From NCBI GenBank assembly GCA_008933995.1, contig WARS01000008.1, positions 14,967,648 through 15,031,647 of the forward strand: a stretch of 64,000 nt of DNA. The letters run 5' to 3'. Position numbers and translations under genes: made by a program. Positions 1-10,720 of this stretch are shown here, piece after piece. Each line of letters opens with the position of its first letter. The stretch's first letter is position 1. The DNA comes from Datnioides undecimradiatus (lineage: Eukaryota; Chordata; Actinopteri; Lobotiformes; Datnioididae). The notes beneath the pieces were generated by a model that searched no databases, was not told where the DNA came from, and worked only from the letters and a program-made list of their open reading frames with translations.

Positions 1-2950
1 CTAAACCACAGGCAGGTCACTGGGATTTAAGTGGATGTGAGAGCACTGCAGCAGAGAATGATGCACCCAGTCTGTCGGGCTTCGGTCCGCGCAGGATTGT
101 TTTGCACATTCATAAGTGAAGTGACTGTCCCCAGTTGTTTCCCCCTCAACACACCCCTTTACTCATCACCGTTACGATTCACACCCCTCCCCTTACACTG
201 TTAACAGATGCGTATTCAACGCGCACCTTCCCACTCACGCAGCTTTAACAGGAGCTGAATTAGATGCAGCGTGTGATGGTATTTGTGGGTGGGAGGCAGG
301 AGATGGACTATTAATTTTCCAATCACCGTGCGCTGTATTAACTCGTCTATTCATTCATGTGAGGTTACAACGCAGGGGGAAGCATTTGCATTATGCACTT
401 TTAGATTTATGATTCCGTGTGACTTGCATTTGCCTGCAGGTGGATCTTATAATAATAATTTCTGGGGATGTATAAACTGTCTAAGCTTATTTTACTCTTA
501 TTTAAGATCCTATAAGATCTTCGGAGATGCACTTCTCAGTAGCCGAATTCGACAGCAGACTGTGAGATAATTAAAGAACCACACAGAGATATAATATCAC
601 GAGGAGAAGGACTCTATTGTTGTTATATGCTGCATTGATTCTGTTCACCCAGCCTATAGTTAACAGCCCCGGTGGTCGATTTGTTAAAGTTTAATGAGAT
701 AAGCAGGTGAAACATTACGGCACAATCACTTGAAAAATTCCCTAAAATATGATGGATGCACCGTATGAGCGTGTTAATGAGGGGATGTGATATGGCATGG
801 TACCCTGGAGGGAAAAATCAGCTCCCGAGGACAGAGAAGGAAGCTGTGCAAGTGATTTTCTTATTATCAACCACTACACGCGGCTCAACACCCCCTCAGT
901 GTAATTTCAAAGTTTGCGTTTGGTCAAAAAGCAGAAAAATTCAGCAGCTTATTCCAAAACTACACGGCAACATTCACAGTAATAGCCCCTTCTCGTGCAC
1001 TGACGTGAATGGATCTCACCTTTAGAGGTTTCATCCCGTCTCAGCGGGGCAAACGCTCACAGAAACACACCGCGCTACGTCAAAGCCTTTTCGATTAGCG
1101 TGGCGTAAACCAGCGTCACTCAGCACGTTCCAGGCAGCAAATAACCAAACTGTGTAAGTCACGCGAGCAACCTCGAGTAAGCAAAGACGCTAAGCGAGTA
1201 AATGTCACGGTCCTGGTGGATGAAACAGCATCAGCAGTCTGAAATACGATATATCAGATCATTTGCGGTGAATCGCTTACCACAACTGTGGCGGTCAGAC
1301 AAGCCAGACTGAAGCTGAACCTCTTCTTGTTTGTACGTCTGCAGGTCAACACAGCGAAAACAGTGAAATACCCATTGCAGCAGATGCCAGCAACACATCC
1401 GGAGAAAGGTGTTTAAACGGCTAACGCTTGCTAAATGGTTAGCATTGCTTTAAAAAGCCAAATCAAGAATGTCCTTCTTCTGAGTCTGTGAAATGAAAAC
1501 ACTATGACCACTCATACAGGTTTGTCTGACATGAAAGTGGTACACGGGTTAGTAAAAATTAGTAATTTATTACAGTTACAAGTTACTTCTCTCAAAATTA
1601 AGCATATTACTTCACCCGTTTCTGAATATAAAAGAAAACCTTTAAATGTCTGCCTCAATTCAATTATTAATACACACAGAGATTTTACTTTTATATTGCT
1701 GAGTGGCTCCGTGTGGTGCTAGACAATTAAATAATTTAATAATTTTGAGGGAATATATTAATACTGCTGACTGTCTAAGGGAAGGAATAACTTGACTTCA
1801 TACCTGTGAGCTACACTTGTATTGTCTTGGTTAGACATTTGGGAAAAGATCCACCGGAAGTTCGACGTCATTTTATTTAAACTATTACAATCACTGTGGT
1901 GAAATCACTTAGTCTAAACTGTCTTGTGAAGTGACGTTAGAGCATAATCTGAAATATCTTGGGAACAGGCTACATTTGTATGATCTCTTCTGCAAATGTC
2001 ACATAAGATGTAACCCATAAACTGACACATAACTTTAAAGGCAACGTTGCATCTGTGGTTCCTGACAAAAAAAAAGTTAAATTACAGCACAGATTACTCC
2101 CCAAACTGAAGATGACACATGAACAGTCCCAAAAATGAGCATTTAATAAATGGACATTTTTAATATTCAAGGCACACACACAGAGAGAGAGAGAGAGACA
2201 CCTGTAGCATGCCGAGCAGTTCTGAACTGGTGGCATCTATTGGCTGGCCACACGGCCTCGTTAACACTGACTTGCCAGTACAAACATCACAAACACTCTC
2301 TCGCAGGCTCCCAGGTCAAGAGGGAGTGTGAGGAATTAGATCTCGGCTCCCAGAGAACAGACAGGGATGGTGAAAGATTAGCTGTCATCCCTCAAAGGCT
2401 CAGAGACGACATAAGAACCAACTGTTCCCCTCTGTTCTGAACACAAAGGACCCATTTTAACCACTGTCTGCAACTGCTCCAAAACTAATTTCATAGTCGC
2501 AGTGAGTTGTAATTCTAATGGGTAATATCACCTTTTTGTGCAGACGGGATGGTGCTAAGTGGGAATAGATGTGAATAACGCATAAAAAAATGGCACCGGC
2601 CATAATTGTTGGCCAAATTAACCGCTGGCATCGCCTCAATAATCCACGCAAGTGAGAACTTTACTGTGCAGGATTATTAAAATGTACTTCAGCGTTGGAA
2701 ATCAACTTTTAAGAATGACGGTTTGTTAAGCAGCTGCGGCGGGAAAGCCAGTTTCTAAACCACGTTCAGCCACTGTACTGCGCGGGGCAAAGACAGTGAT
2801 CCTTTAAACAACTCCAGTTCCTAATTAAACCCGTCCTCATCCGTTGAGGAGATTGAACAACAAACACGGAGCGAGGGCGGGAGATAAAGGAAGTTAGAGA
2901 GAGGGAGAGAGACGTGTTTGTTTCAGTCACACACACATTTGGATACTTAC
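1..2950 (-). other. gria4: Start of gria4 intron 2 (3' end outside the window)
   Basis: The sequence begins with the strong donor of exon 2 (GTAAGT, minus strand) and shows no convincing acceptor or coding similarity to GluA4 exon 3, which should encode a segment beginning FCSQ. It is therefore read as intron 2 continuing past base 1. It holds a short compound (CA)(GA) repeat at about 2173-2199 and otherwise single-copy-looking sequence. The small ORFs here have no recognisable content. Confidence 0.8.
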
Positions 2951-3109
2951 ATGCATTGGTGACGGCGAAGCTGTTGGCGGTCTCTATGTTGTCGACATGT
3001 GGGACCAGGTTAAAGGGCGCTTCCGTAGCATTAGGGCTGGTGTTGTGAAGGAAGATAGCTAGTCGAAACGCTGTATACTCCTGATCAGTATTCCTAATGA
3101 ACAACCCAC
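2951..3109 (-). CDS. gria4: gria4 coding exon 2: first part of the amino-terminal domain
   Basis: This 159-bp exon on the minus strand encodes the start of the extracellular amino-terminal (LIVBP-like) domain of GluA4, which governs subunit assembly and synaptic contacts. Translation gives [19 protein letters not shown], then a segment with two N-glycosylation sequons (NTS and NAT), then [20 protein letters not shown]. This is essentially the mammalian GluA4 sequence with one visible change, NAT where mammals have NAS. Other AMPA subunits differ strongly here, so the paralogue call is firm. The acceptor is CTCTCTGTAG ending at 3110. The donor is GTAAGT at 2950-2945. The entry phase completes a Gly codon from exon 1, and the exit leaves one T, which fits the expected next residue Phe. 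The 52 whole codons plus 2+1 bases equal the length expected for this exon. It is flanked by introns and continues to exon 3 beyond the left edge of the window. Confidence 0.97.
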
Positions 3110-3114
3110 CTACA

Positions 3115-3300
3115 GAGAGCGACAAAGAGAGGGGCCAGAGAGGTGCAGGGCATGATGGAGAGGAGAGGAAGTGAGTTATTGTGGGGCGGAGAGGGGTGAG
3201 GGAGACACAGAGACGGGAAGACGGAGAGTAATGTGGGGAAGGGAAGATAGATAAGGAGGGAGGGCAGAGACAACAGAGGAGGGGAGGGAGGGAGAAGAAA
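3115..3300. repeat. Extended purine-rich tract (polypyrimidine on the gria4 sense strand)
   Basis: About 190 bp of almost continuous A/G on the plus strand directly abuts the acceptor of gria4 exon 2. On the sense strand it is an unusually long polypyrimidine tract. It also generates the spurious serine/leucine/proline ORFs here. Confidence 0.7.
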
Positions 3301-4419
3301 GCCAAGATCTTCATTAGCTTTGTAACAAAAGGTAATTTGTCTTTCAGCACATCCTCGCACTCACAAACACACATAAACATGAGCGCAGGGCACACTTGTG
3401 GATACCCACACTGCGCATCCCCATTGATGAAATCAGAGAAAGACAGAGAGGGACAGAGGGGGAGGAGAAGAGAGGGGAGACAACTGAGCCGGCAGGAGGG
3501 CAGTCAAAGAGATAATGAGTTGGAGAGGATACAAAAGAAAAGCAGATCAGAAAGTGTCAGCTAAATAAAGGAGGGGCATGGGCCAATGCCAAAAGAAAGG
3601 GAGAGGGAGGGGAGAGCTAAGTGTCAGTTGGCCTTTAAAAATGAGAGTATCCCTCAATATGGCGGCGTTAAAAGGGAAAACATGTGATTAAGAGCGAGGA
3701 ACAAAGGGTCACCTCCTCTGTCTAATATTTCCATTACCTGAAAAAGACGTTTGGTTGTATCGCCGTGGATATCACTGACCCGAATGTGTTTACCCTGCCA
3801 GTTTCTATAGGTTGTTCGTGCACTGGTTCACACAGTGGGTTGAGCTGAGCTGAAATAAACTTTTGTTACTCAAGTTTAACCGAATCAGACTCGACTAAAC
3901 TCAATTGGATTACGCCGGCAGACTGTGGAGGCTTGACATTGCATCGGGAGGGAGGGAGAGAGGGGAGGGGAGGGAGGGAGAGAAGATGACAGGGGAGGTG
4001 TGTGGAGGCAGAGCATATTGAGCCAAGCAATCGTCAGTGCATGTCACTTGTGTGTGTGTGCGCGTCTCATTTGTGCTAAAAGTTTGCATTATCTTCCATC
4101 TTTTCTCTCGGGTTTCCACAGATTTTCCTCATTATGCCCTTCAGTAGACCAGTAACCCAAACCCAGGTGCTTAACACGCACGCATACACCGAGACCTAAC
4201 ATCACGAGTGTGTGCAAAGCGCATGTATATCCGCATCCACGCAATGATTCATTCGGTTCCTGTGTGTGTGGCTGTCCGCTTCGGGACGCGGACACATTAA
4301 TACACACGCGCCTCAACCAGATGAGGAGTCTAGATATGTCCCAGCATGACACGTTATTGCACCAGTTTCTCGAAGAAATCCCACAAACATTCTCGTCTGT
4401 GTCAGTGTCTGCCTCTCCT

Positions 4420-4444
4420 ACACACACACACACACACACACACA
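4420..4444. repeat. (CA)n microsatellite
   Basis: Pure CA dinucleotide run in gria4 intron 1. Confidence 0.95.
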
Positions 4445-4579
4445 AAGAAACTGTGTGTGCTTCCACTGACATTACACTTGTGTGCAATGCAGAGATATGC
4501 AAATGACTCCTCAAGTGAACTGGAGAGCCCAGTGAATGATCCTGCCTGTATATCTATCTGAGTGTGAGCCAGTGTGAGA

Positions 4580-4860
4580 GAGAGAGAGCATGTATGTGTC
4601 TGCTTCTGCACAGTCGCACAGCATGGATGCAGCATGGATGTGCATGTTCACACGCGTGCGTCCTCGTGTAAAAGTGTGCACCGGCGTGTGAGAGCGTATC
4701 TGCAGCTGTGCACGCAGCCTACAGTATACGTGCATCCATTCTCACCACCGCCTGTGCACATGCATGTTTGAAAACCTGCACAAATCTGCGTGTGTGTGTG
4801 TGTGTGCAGAAAATATTTAGCGTATTAAGTTTATTGGCAGCTGTAGGAGACAGAGTCAAG
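4580..4860 (+). repeat. GT-rich dispersed segment, copy A
   Basis: This segment shares ordered blocks with 18670-18900. The shared blocks are GGATGTGCATGT, then TTGAAAAC(C)TGCACA, then ATCTGCGTGTGTGTG and a GCAGA end. The match extends beyond the dinucleotide run itself, so it is probably a dispersed or duplicated sequence rather than chance. Confidence 0.5.
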
Positions 4861-5212
4861 GAGCCGAATCTCATTATAGGACCTCCCAGCTGCCCCCCAC
4901 AAGGAGTGATGCAGTGCATTCATTATCACACACATGCCTGTAGGAATGTGTGTGTGTGTGGACGAGGAAGAGAGAGACAAGAGGCATTCCCTGCATGTTT
5001 AACTGGGTCCCTGGAAATAATACAATGAGTGCAGCCTGTGCATACGTCTTGGTTTAGACCTGTTTCATATGAGAAAAGTGTTCTGAGATAACTTCTGTTA
5101 TGATGTGGATGTGTGTGGCCCTTTGGCAACGATGATCCATATTTAGTTGAAATTATCCCTGATCTATAAGGGCAGGCTTCTCCCGCACTGACACGAGGGT
5201 AACTGGAAAAGG

Positions 5213-5273
5213 GCAGAGAGAGAGAGAGAGAGAGAGGCAGAGGGGCAGAGAGAGAGAGAGAGAGAGAGAGAGA
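5213..5273. repeat. Compound (GA)n microsatellite
   Basis: Two GA runs separated by a short GGCAGAGGGG interruption, in gria4 intron 1. Confidence 0.95.
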
Positions 5274-5700
5274 ATACTGCAGTGTCTAAACAGTGAAGAA
5301 GACTAGAAAGGCACAAAGCTCGCTGAAACATTCATGAGACCAGAACAGCCTTCAAAATACACGCAAAAACAGTAAAGACGAGACAGGGCGACAGAGTTGG
5401 TGCGCATGTATGAACCGTATGAGCTGAGGAGCGGCAGAGAAGACGCGGCAATCTCCTCTTAGCGTCAAATATCACGGATTAAAAAGAGGCAATTTGTTTC
5501 TGCACTCGTGCGTTCTCGCGTTTCATCGCCCCTGCGTGAATTTCTGGAGTTTTTAAGAGTGATTTGGTGTTTTTGGAGAGTCCCGGCATGCCGTCTCCCC
5601 CTCTCCTTGGCGACTGCCCGTCCGCTAAAATCCACTAAAATTCAGTGTAGTGTGTCAGATCTGGGTGTCCGTGCGTAAAATCGGTAATCCTCCAACTCAC

Positions 5701-5794
5701 CTATCTGCACTGAGCTGGGGAAAGCCCCCGTCGCCAGCCCCCAAAGGGCGGAATACACCCCGAGAAAGTGCCAAGAAAAAATAATAATCCTCAT
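5701..5794 (-). CDS. gria4: gria4 coding exon 1: start codon and signal peptide of AMPA receptor subunit GluA4
   Basis: This is the first coding exon of an AMPA-type ionotropic glutamate receptor subunit, a ligand-gated cation channel of excitatory synapses. Read on the minus strand, the ATG at 5794-5792 opens 31 codons plus one base. The peptide begins MRIII, runs through a hydrophobic stretch (FLGVYSALWGLATG, residues 10-23) typical of a signal peptide, and ends AFPSSVQI. AFPSSVQI is the N-terminus of mature GluA4, known from the family. The exon ends in a single G followed by a donor GTGAGT (5700-5695), which is phase 1. It joins exactly to the exon at 2951-3109, regenerating the family junction VQI-G-G-LFIR. 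The start has A at -3, a fair Kozak context. The first ten residues differ from the mammalian signal peptide, which is normal for such segments. Whether this is fish gria4a or gria4b cannot be told from this piece. The identification is very secure. Confidence 0.95.
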
Positions 5795-5816
5795 TTTTTT
5801 CTTTCCTTCAATCCCT

Positions 5817-5837
5817 TCAGAAACTGTTGAGAGACAT
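5817..5837 (-). other. Short upstream ORF (6 codons) in the gria4 leader
   Basis: On the minus strand this reads ATG TCT CTC AAC AGT TTC TGA. It ends 22 nt before the gria4 start codon, so reinitiation distance would be very short. The Kozak context (CTCGATG) is weak to moderate. Confidence 0.5.
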
Positions 5838-5840
5838 CGA

Positions 5841-5909
5841 GACAGAGAGAGAGAGAGAGCGAGAGAGAGAAGGAGGGAGATGCGTGAGAGAGAGAGAGAC
5901 AGACAGAGG
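5841..5909. repeat. Imperfect (GA)n/(TC)n tract in the gria4 leader
   Basis: Imperfect GA dinucleotide runs lie on the plus strand, so the gria4 sense strand is TC-rich. It lies 47-115 bp above the start codon and is likely transcribed in the 5' leader. Confidence 0.8.
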
Positions 5910-5986
5910 AAAAGGCGTCAGAAAAAAAGGGAAAAAGGGAGAAAGATGAGAGAGGTTCTTTTCCCCCGCTTTGTCCAGCAGTATTC

Positions 5987-5995
5987 CTATTCCAT
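5987..5995 (-). other. Minimal upstream ORF (AUG-GAA-UAG) in the gria4 leader
   Basis: On the minus strand the sequence CCCACCATGGAATAG gives an optimal Kozak context (ACC before ATG, G at +4) followed by one sense codon and a stop. It lies about 192 nt upstream of the gria4 start codon. It counts as a leader uORF only if transcription starts above 5995. If transcription starts above 6250, the same ATG becomes an internal Met of a longer upstream frame (6250-5987). Confidence 0.5.
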
Positions 5996-5999
5996 GGTG

Positions 6000-6920
6000 G
6001 GCTCGTTCGGCTTCTTCCCCTGCAGTGTCCGCTCAGGAGCGAGCTGCGCGTCCGGTGCACACGTGAAGACGGGGAGAGAGGAGAGAGAAAGAGTGGGGGG
6101 AAACTCGCTAGAATGATTGGCGAGCTGGGAGAGCAGTCTGCATGGAAGAACTGGACATGCGCGCCCCGTCTCTCTCTCTCTCCCTCTCTCACTCTCTCCC
6201 TCTCTCACCCACACACACCCCTCTTCTCCCTCTCCTCCCCTCCATCTCACACTTTTTCCCTTCCCCGTCTAACGTCTTTAACTTGCTGTAACACTGAATC
6301 TCATAGCTGTAGCCTATTGATAAGGCTTGGACGGGGTTCATGTGAGGAAAAAGCAAATCCGCGTGAGCGTGCGTGCGTGTTTGCGCGCACTACTTCGCGG
6401 TCGTGGTGCCCCTCCGCGTAAGCTTGACAGCATTTAGCCTTACACGGCTACTCATCTTTAATACCTGTCACCACTCCTTCAGATCTTTTATGTTTAACAT
6501 ACATACGTGTGCAGCCCACGCGCGGGGAAAGAAAGACGGAGAAAGTGTTTTTTTAAGTGTAAAGGAGTGAGGTGGCAAATGAATATTGGTGATTTGTTGT
6601 GGTTTTCATTGTTTTGGTTGGTGGGGCAGACTAAAGTGAGAGCGGGAAAGCGGGAGGACGCGTTCTGCCTGCGCCTAACTAATTGCATTACAAACCCAAT
6701 CCATCCTGACGCATTGGTCCACTTCCGCAGCCAAACCGGCGTCGGCGCGTCCCACCAAAGCAGCAAGCGTGCAGGCCAGCTGACACAGGGAAACCTCGGG
6801 CCGCCTGCAGCTGCGGGACGCTGATGGCGCCCCGGGGGACCCGCAAACATCGCCGTCGTGGATGTGTAACGTCACGACCATCATGAGCGCAAACATCTGG
6901 ATACGAGGAAGCGCGATCAC
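6000..6920 (-). promoter_or_regulatory. CpG-rich promoter candidate for gria4
   Basis: CpG is depleted over most of the window but dense here, especially at 6640-6900, where I count about 28 CpGs in roughly 300 bp. Position just upstream of the first coding exon and the lack of a TATA box fit a CpG-island promoter of a neuronal gene. A 7-of-8 match to the cAMP response element (TAACGTCA) lies at 6867-6874. An RE1/NRSF site, known for GRIA2, was looked for and not seen. The boundaries are approximate. Confidence 0.55.
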
Positions 6921-9900
6921 TCAGCCACGCAGGATGATGAAAGCCAGAGGTGATGTTTTGTTGTCTTAAAATAAGGAAATAAAACGGTGTCACAGCCCGG
7001 AGTACACGCTGTTAGAGTGCATTATGTTATAGCCGTGTCCCGTTCACGGTGGTTTTCTCTAGCCTGCCGGTAGCAGGTCGGTAAAACTGACATACGGTCT
7101 GGGATCGCGTAGTTACACGGTGGAGAGCACGGTTTCATTTCTCCAGATGGCAAAACGAAAGGGACGCTTCACGGCTTGTCCCAGTGAAAGATGCGGTCTG
7201 GCCACATCTGAGGGGGGGGTTTCCCGATCGGCTGCGCAGCGTACAAGTAAATCAAATAGCCTGAAAAATGCAAATTCAACATTTCTTTCATTTTACATCT
7301 CTTTGCTCCAAAACAGGCAGGGGTGCTCATTTACTTAAAACGAGTCTTGGAGGCTGCCGGCTCCAGATAACAGGCAGGGATGGCCTCCAACTTAAATGTA
7401 AAGTTGATTTTCTGATCTCAATTAAAGGTAATTGCCAACTAGAGTGTCTCTATGCTACGTACAGCCTGACAGATCCGCTCCAGGGAGAGGACTTGGGTCT
7501 GTCACTGGTGCACAGCAACACACAACAGCTTCCATCCTCACTGTGCCAGCCAGCCGGCGCTCAGTTCCCCCATCAGACCGCCGGACTCTGTCCACGGTGC
7601 TGAAATCAGACTGCGCTGCGTACAGGGTGGGGTGGGGGGGGCTGGCTCTGTCTTCTTCTGCTTTCACACCATGGAGCCGCAGAGCGCGCGCAGGCTGCAG
7701 GCACCGCTGAAAACACAGACCACACCAGGAGATGACACTGATTAGTTACTTCTCTCTGGATAAAGGTGCGCTAATTAGGAGCAAGTCCTCGTGCTGCACG
7801 CGGCGACTCTTTCACCCGGGCTCCAGCTCGCATAGTGCCACATATCAGAAGCGTGCAGCATGGGTATCAAGTGGGATAACATATATATGGAATTAACGAT
7901 TTCTCTTCAATTAACATGCTTTACGAAGTCGTCCAGTGGGCCAGACTGGACCCGTTCGTGGTTGGTTATCACCCACGGACCATAGGTTTGACACCCCTGC
8001 AGGAGCACGTGGTGCATGGCTTCTGTGTTCATACTAATCCTCATGACAACAGTTAAGTGTATAACACTTGAAACAGACTTAACAGACAGTTAGACCGAAA
8101 GCATCTGAACACCTCAGAAATGCAGTATGGAAAGCCTCTTTATCTGCACTGTGCCGCGGATCCACATCACCCACATCACTGCGTTTCTCAGTGGGCTAAA
8201 TCCGGATCTGCGTCTACACAACTTAAATGGTGCTTTCAGTCTTGTAACAAGCATGCTGAAGTGCCGCGCTGATTATAGTGCGGAGTAAAAACAGTTTCAC
8301 TTCGTCCTAAACACTGTCTATAACACAGTGCTGGAATATAAAGGAGGTCTGCAGCTGTAATAGATTCAGTGTACTCGGGCCGGCTTTGTACAGCAGCCAG
8401 CTTACCAGAGTGTGCACGGTGCAGCGCAGGGAAACTCATCTAAAGTCATTTTCCCAAACTTTTCTCGGTGGACCAGGGTTAAGCCATCTGCACAATGTTT
8501 TGTTTGTTTGTTTGATGGCGATGGTGATTCACTGCGGTTTGGTTTTTTTGTTGTTGTTTTGTTGCTCACATGCACTGCAGATGTAAAATCCTGAACACAA
8601 TATCTCATAAGGGGAGTTCACTGACCGTCTCACTTGTTTATGCACACTCACCGACTTCCTCTGCTGTCGCCTCTCGCGCCTGTTCACTACAACTTGGGAC
8701 CTCGCCGTATATGAATGGTGCTGAAAGTTGCAGCACGGTTGCACACTTGCAAATCTTTCCTCCTCCTCCTGAATTAAGGATAAAGAGACACGTGTCCCTG
8801 AACTCCTCACGACACCATTAATGGTCAACCTCTGACATCAGTGGCTCTTGGAAAACATTAATTATAAACATCCAGCTTTTAATCAGTAATCCATGTTAGT
8901 ATAATAATTAAGGAGATATTCTTGAATAAGATGTGTGTTCTCTCTTGTCCTAGTCCTTCAGCACCAACGTTTATTGAGTAAATCATCAGACCACTGTTTA
9001 TTACTTTTAAAGAAAAAGGGACCTGGAACAAATTTCCACATTCATACCAAAATATAACCGTATCAGCCTCATTGCTAACGTGTTTCAAAGAGTAAAGTGA
9101 AGAAAATTAGATTAGAGAGCAGCAATTCGTGGTGCCCAGCTGACCGGCAGGCGCAGGAGATCAAGACCGGCAGAAAAACAACCTGCTCTGAATCAGAAGC
9201 TTTGAATCTTTATTTGTCCTTGAGAGAGAATTCGCTCAAATTGCGAGACATTAAAAGAACGATTCAAGCGGTCAGTCAACCAAACATCTTTGTTTTGCAC
9301 AACCCTTCCCGGCGCTTTTCCAACACTTGGGCAGGAAAATAAAATATGATTGCATTTTGTCCGTCTCCTGCTGAAACCCCCGTATCTCTAGCATTTCCCC
9401 ATTTTGTACAGATGACATTTTCCGTCGCCTCGAAAATGCAGAAAATGGATCGCGACCCTGGGACGTGTTATTAATGCAATGCATTATCTAACGTTGAGCA
9501 TAAACTAGTTTTTATTTAACCCCGTAGACATTTCGGTGAAAACAAGTCAGCGAGTGCTAATGCATGACCTACATCATCACATTACACAGTTTGACTGAAT
9601 GCATTGAGTTAATGCTAACAACGCTTAGCGCTACACACACTTATATAGTTGCACGCACCTTTCTGCTCTGCTTGTAACGAGTCGATATGGATGAAGTCAC
9701 AGCAGAAGAGTATTGTCACATACCTCACAGTATGTCTAATCTATACACGAGTATCTAATATATCTAAATCCTTTCATCCATACATCTGTTGGCTCCCAGG
9801 CACAGTCTCCCACCGCTGGATTGACCAAAGTCAATTACTTCAGCTCACAGTCAATATACCACCTTGGTAATAAAGACCCATCAACACACAGTCCTACAGG

Positions 9901-10480
9901 CGTGTGGTAAATGATACTCCGATGTCAGCTTTGTTCTCTGACTCAAACCATATTGAGTGAAAACTGACATGATGGAGATGTTAAAGAAGAACTCTGCACC
10001 TTTCATTTGACAAATTCATTTTAAAATATATGCAAATACAGTAAAAAGATGCATCGCGAGAGTGTTGGTGTGCATTTTTGTGCAGACTGATGCACATTTT
10101 CCCAATTTTCATGGTGCAAAAGTGCATTTAATCAGGTTAAGATTGTAGCCAATATGGCGTAACAGCAGTACATGTGTGGAGAACAAATTAACAAGTCGAA
10201 TGCCAAGTCTTTACTGGCCAGAGTTCAAACATGACATGACCGATCTGGTCCAACGCCAGCGTCTCAACTATCTCAGCTGCCTCCAAGACTCTGCCAAACC
10301 AGGCTGGGATATGGCTGAAACAACCATGTTTCACCCAGAAAAACAGGTCATGGTTACTGACACAACCCAACAACCATTTTCTTTCTAATCACGAATATGA
10401 TCAAAAGGTGTTGATATAACATTTTTCTATAACATTAGCAGCATAGTTCCAAGGATAGCAATGCCATTCAACGCTCGCCA
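6921..10480. other. gria4 upstream flank, no gene seen
   Basis: No coding exon was recognised. It contains a hAT-type end at 7935-7999. The short ORFs are not conserved in any way I can see, and 7120-7338 and 7268-7603 overlap in different frames. Confidence 0.6.
7935..7999 (-). mobile_element. Terminal fragment of a hAT-like DNA transposon
   Basis: The stretch ends on the plus strand in GTTTGACACCCCTG. Read on the minus strand this gives CAGGGGTGTCAAAC, the terminal inverted repeat typical of Charlie-type hAT elements. It is preceded by the usual GGCCC/GGACC-rich subterminal sequence. Only one end is visible, so this is a truncated relic. Confidence 0.55.
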
Positions 10481-10489
10481 GCCCTGTGA

Positions 10490-10720
10490 TTAGTGGATCC
10501 TGCACCCTGACTGTGGAGCCACAGCTGACATTGTTAATTAGCAAATTTAGCATGCAAATAGCATGCTAACATGCTAACTGCTAATAAATTAGCATGCTAA
10601 CATGCGAAACTAAGATACTGAACGTGATAAATATTATATCTGGAAAACAAACATTAAAGTGTTGACATTGTTAGCATGTTAGCATTGCATTTAGCTCATA
10701 GTTCAGTCTCAGTGCGACTG
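10490..10720. repeat. Dispersed repeat rich in TTAGCATGCTAA palindromes
   Basis: The self-complementary motif TTAGCATGCTAACATG recurs, with an AT-rich centre and a distal GTTAGCATGTTAGCATT followed by TTTAGCTCA. I recognise this layout from repeats scattered through fish genomes. It is probably a non-autonomous DNA element. The boundaries are approximate. Confidence 0.6.

Larger units (their letters stand above)
3110..5700 (-). other. gria4: gria4 intron 1
   Basis: This is a 2,591-bp GT-AG intron between coding exons 1 and 2. It has GTGAGT at the 5' end and CTGTAG at the 3' end. It holds (CA)n at about 4420-4444, (TG)n at 4789-4807, a compound (GA)n at 5213-5273, and purine-rich stretches at about 3115-3300, 3430-3490 and 3945-3985 on the plus strand. 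A segment at about 4580-4860 resembles another at 18.7-18.9 kb. The ORFs lying across it are low-complexity and in intron sequence. No further exon was recognised. Confidence 0.9.
5795..6300 (-). other. gria4: Probable gria4 5' untranslated region (transcription start not determined)
   Basis: The sequence immediately upstream of the gria4 start codon must be leader at least in part. On the sense (minus) strand it carries a (TC)n/(CT)n-rich tract (5841-5909), two short upstream ORFs (5987-5995 and 5817-5837) and a second pyrimidine/purine simple repeat at about 6164-6260. No TATA box was evident. The outer boundary is a guess, since the transcription start cannot be read from sequence alone. 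In GluA2, 5'-leader repeats and upstream AUGs are known to reduce translation, which makes the arrangement here relevant. Confidence 0.55.

Noticed and set aside
1..2950. Search for gria4 exon 3
   Set aside because: No minus-strand frame encodes the expected FCSQ-type start or the following conserved segment, so exon 3 is taken to lie beyond the left edge.
2766..3395. 209-codon minus-strand ORF spanning gria4 exon 2
   Set aside because: Only 2951-3109 is coding. The rest reads through the polypyrimidine acceptor region and the donor into intron sequence.
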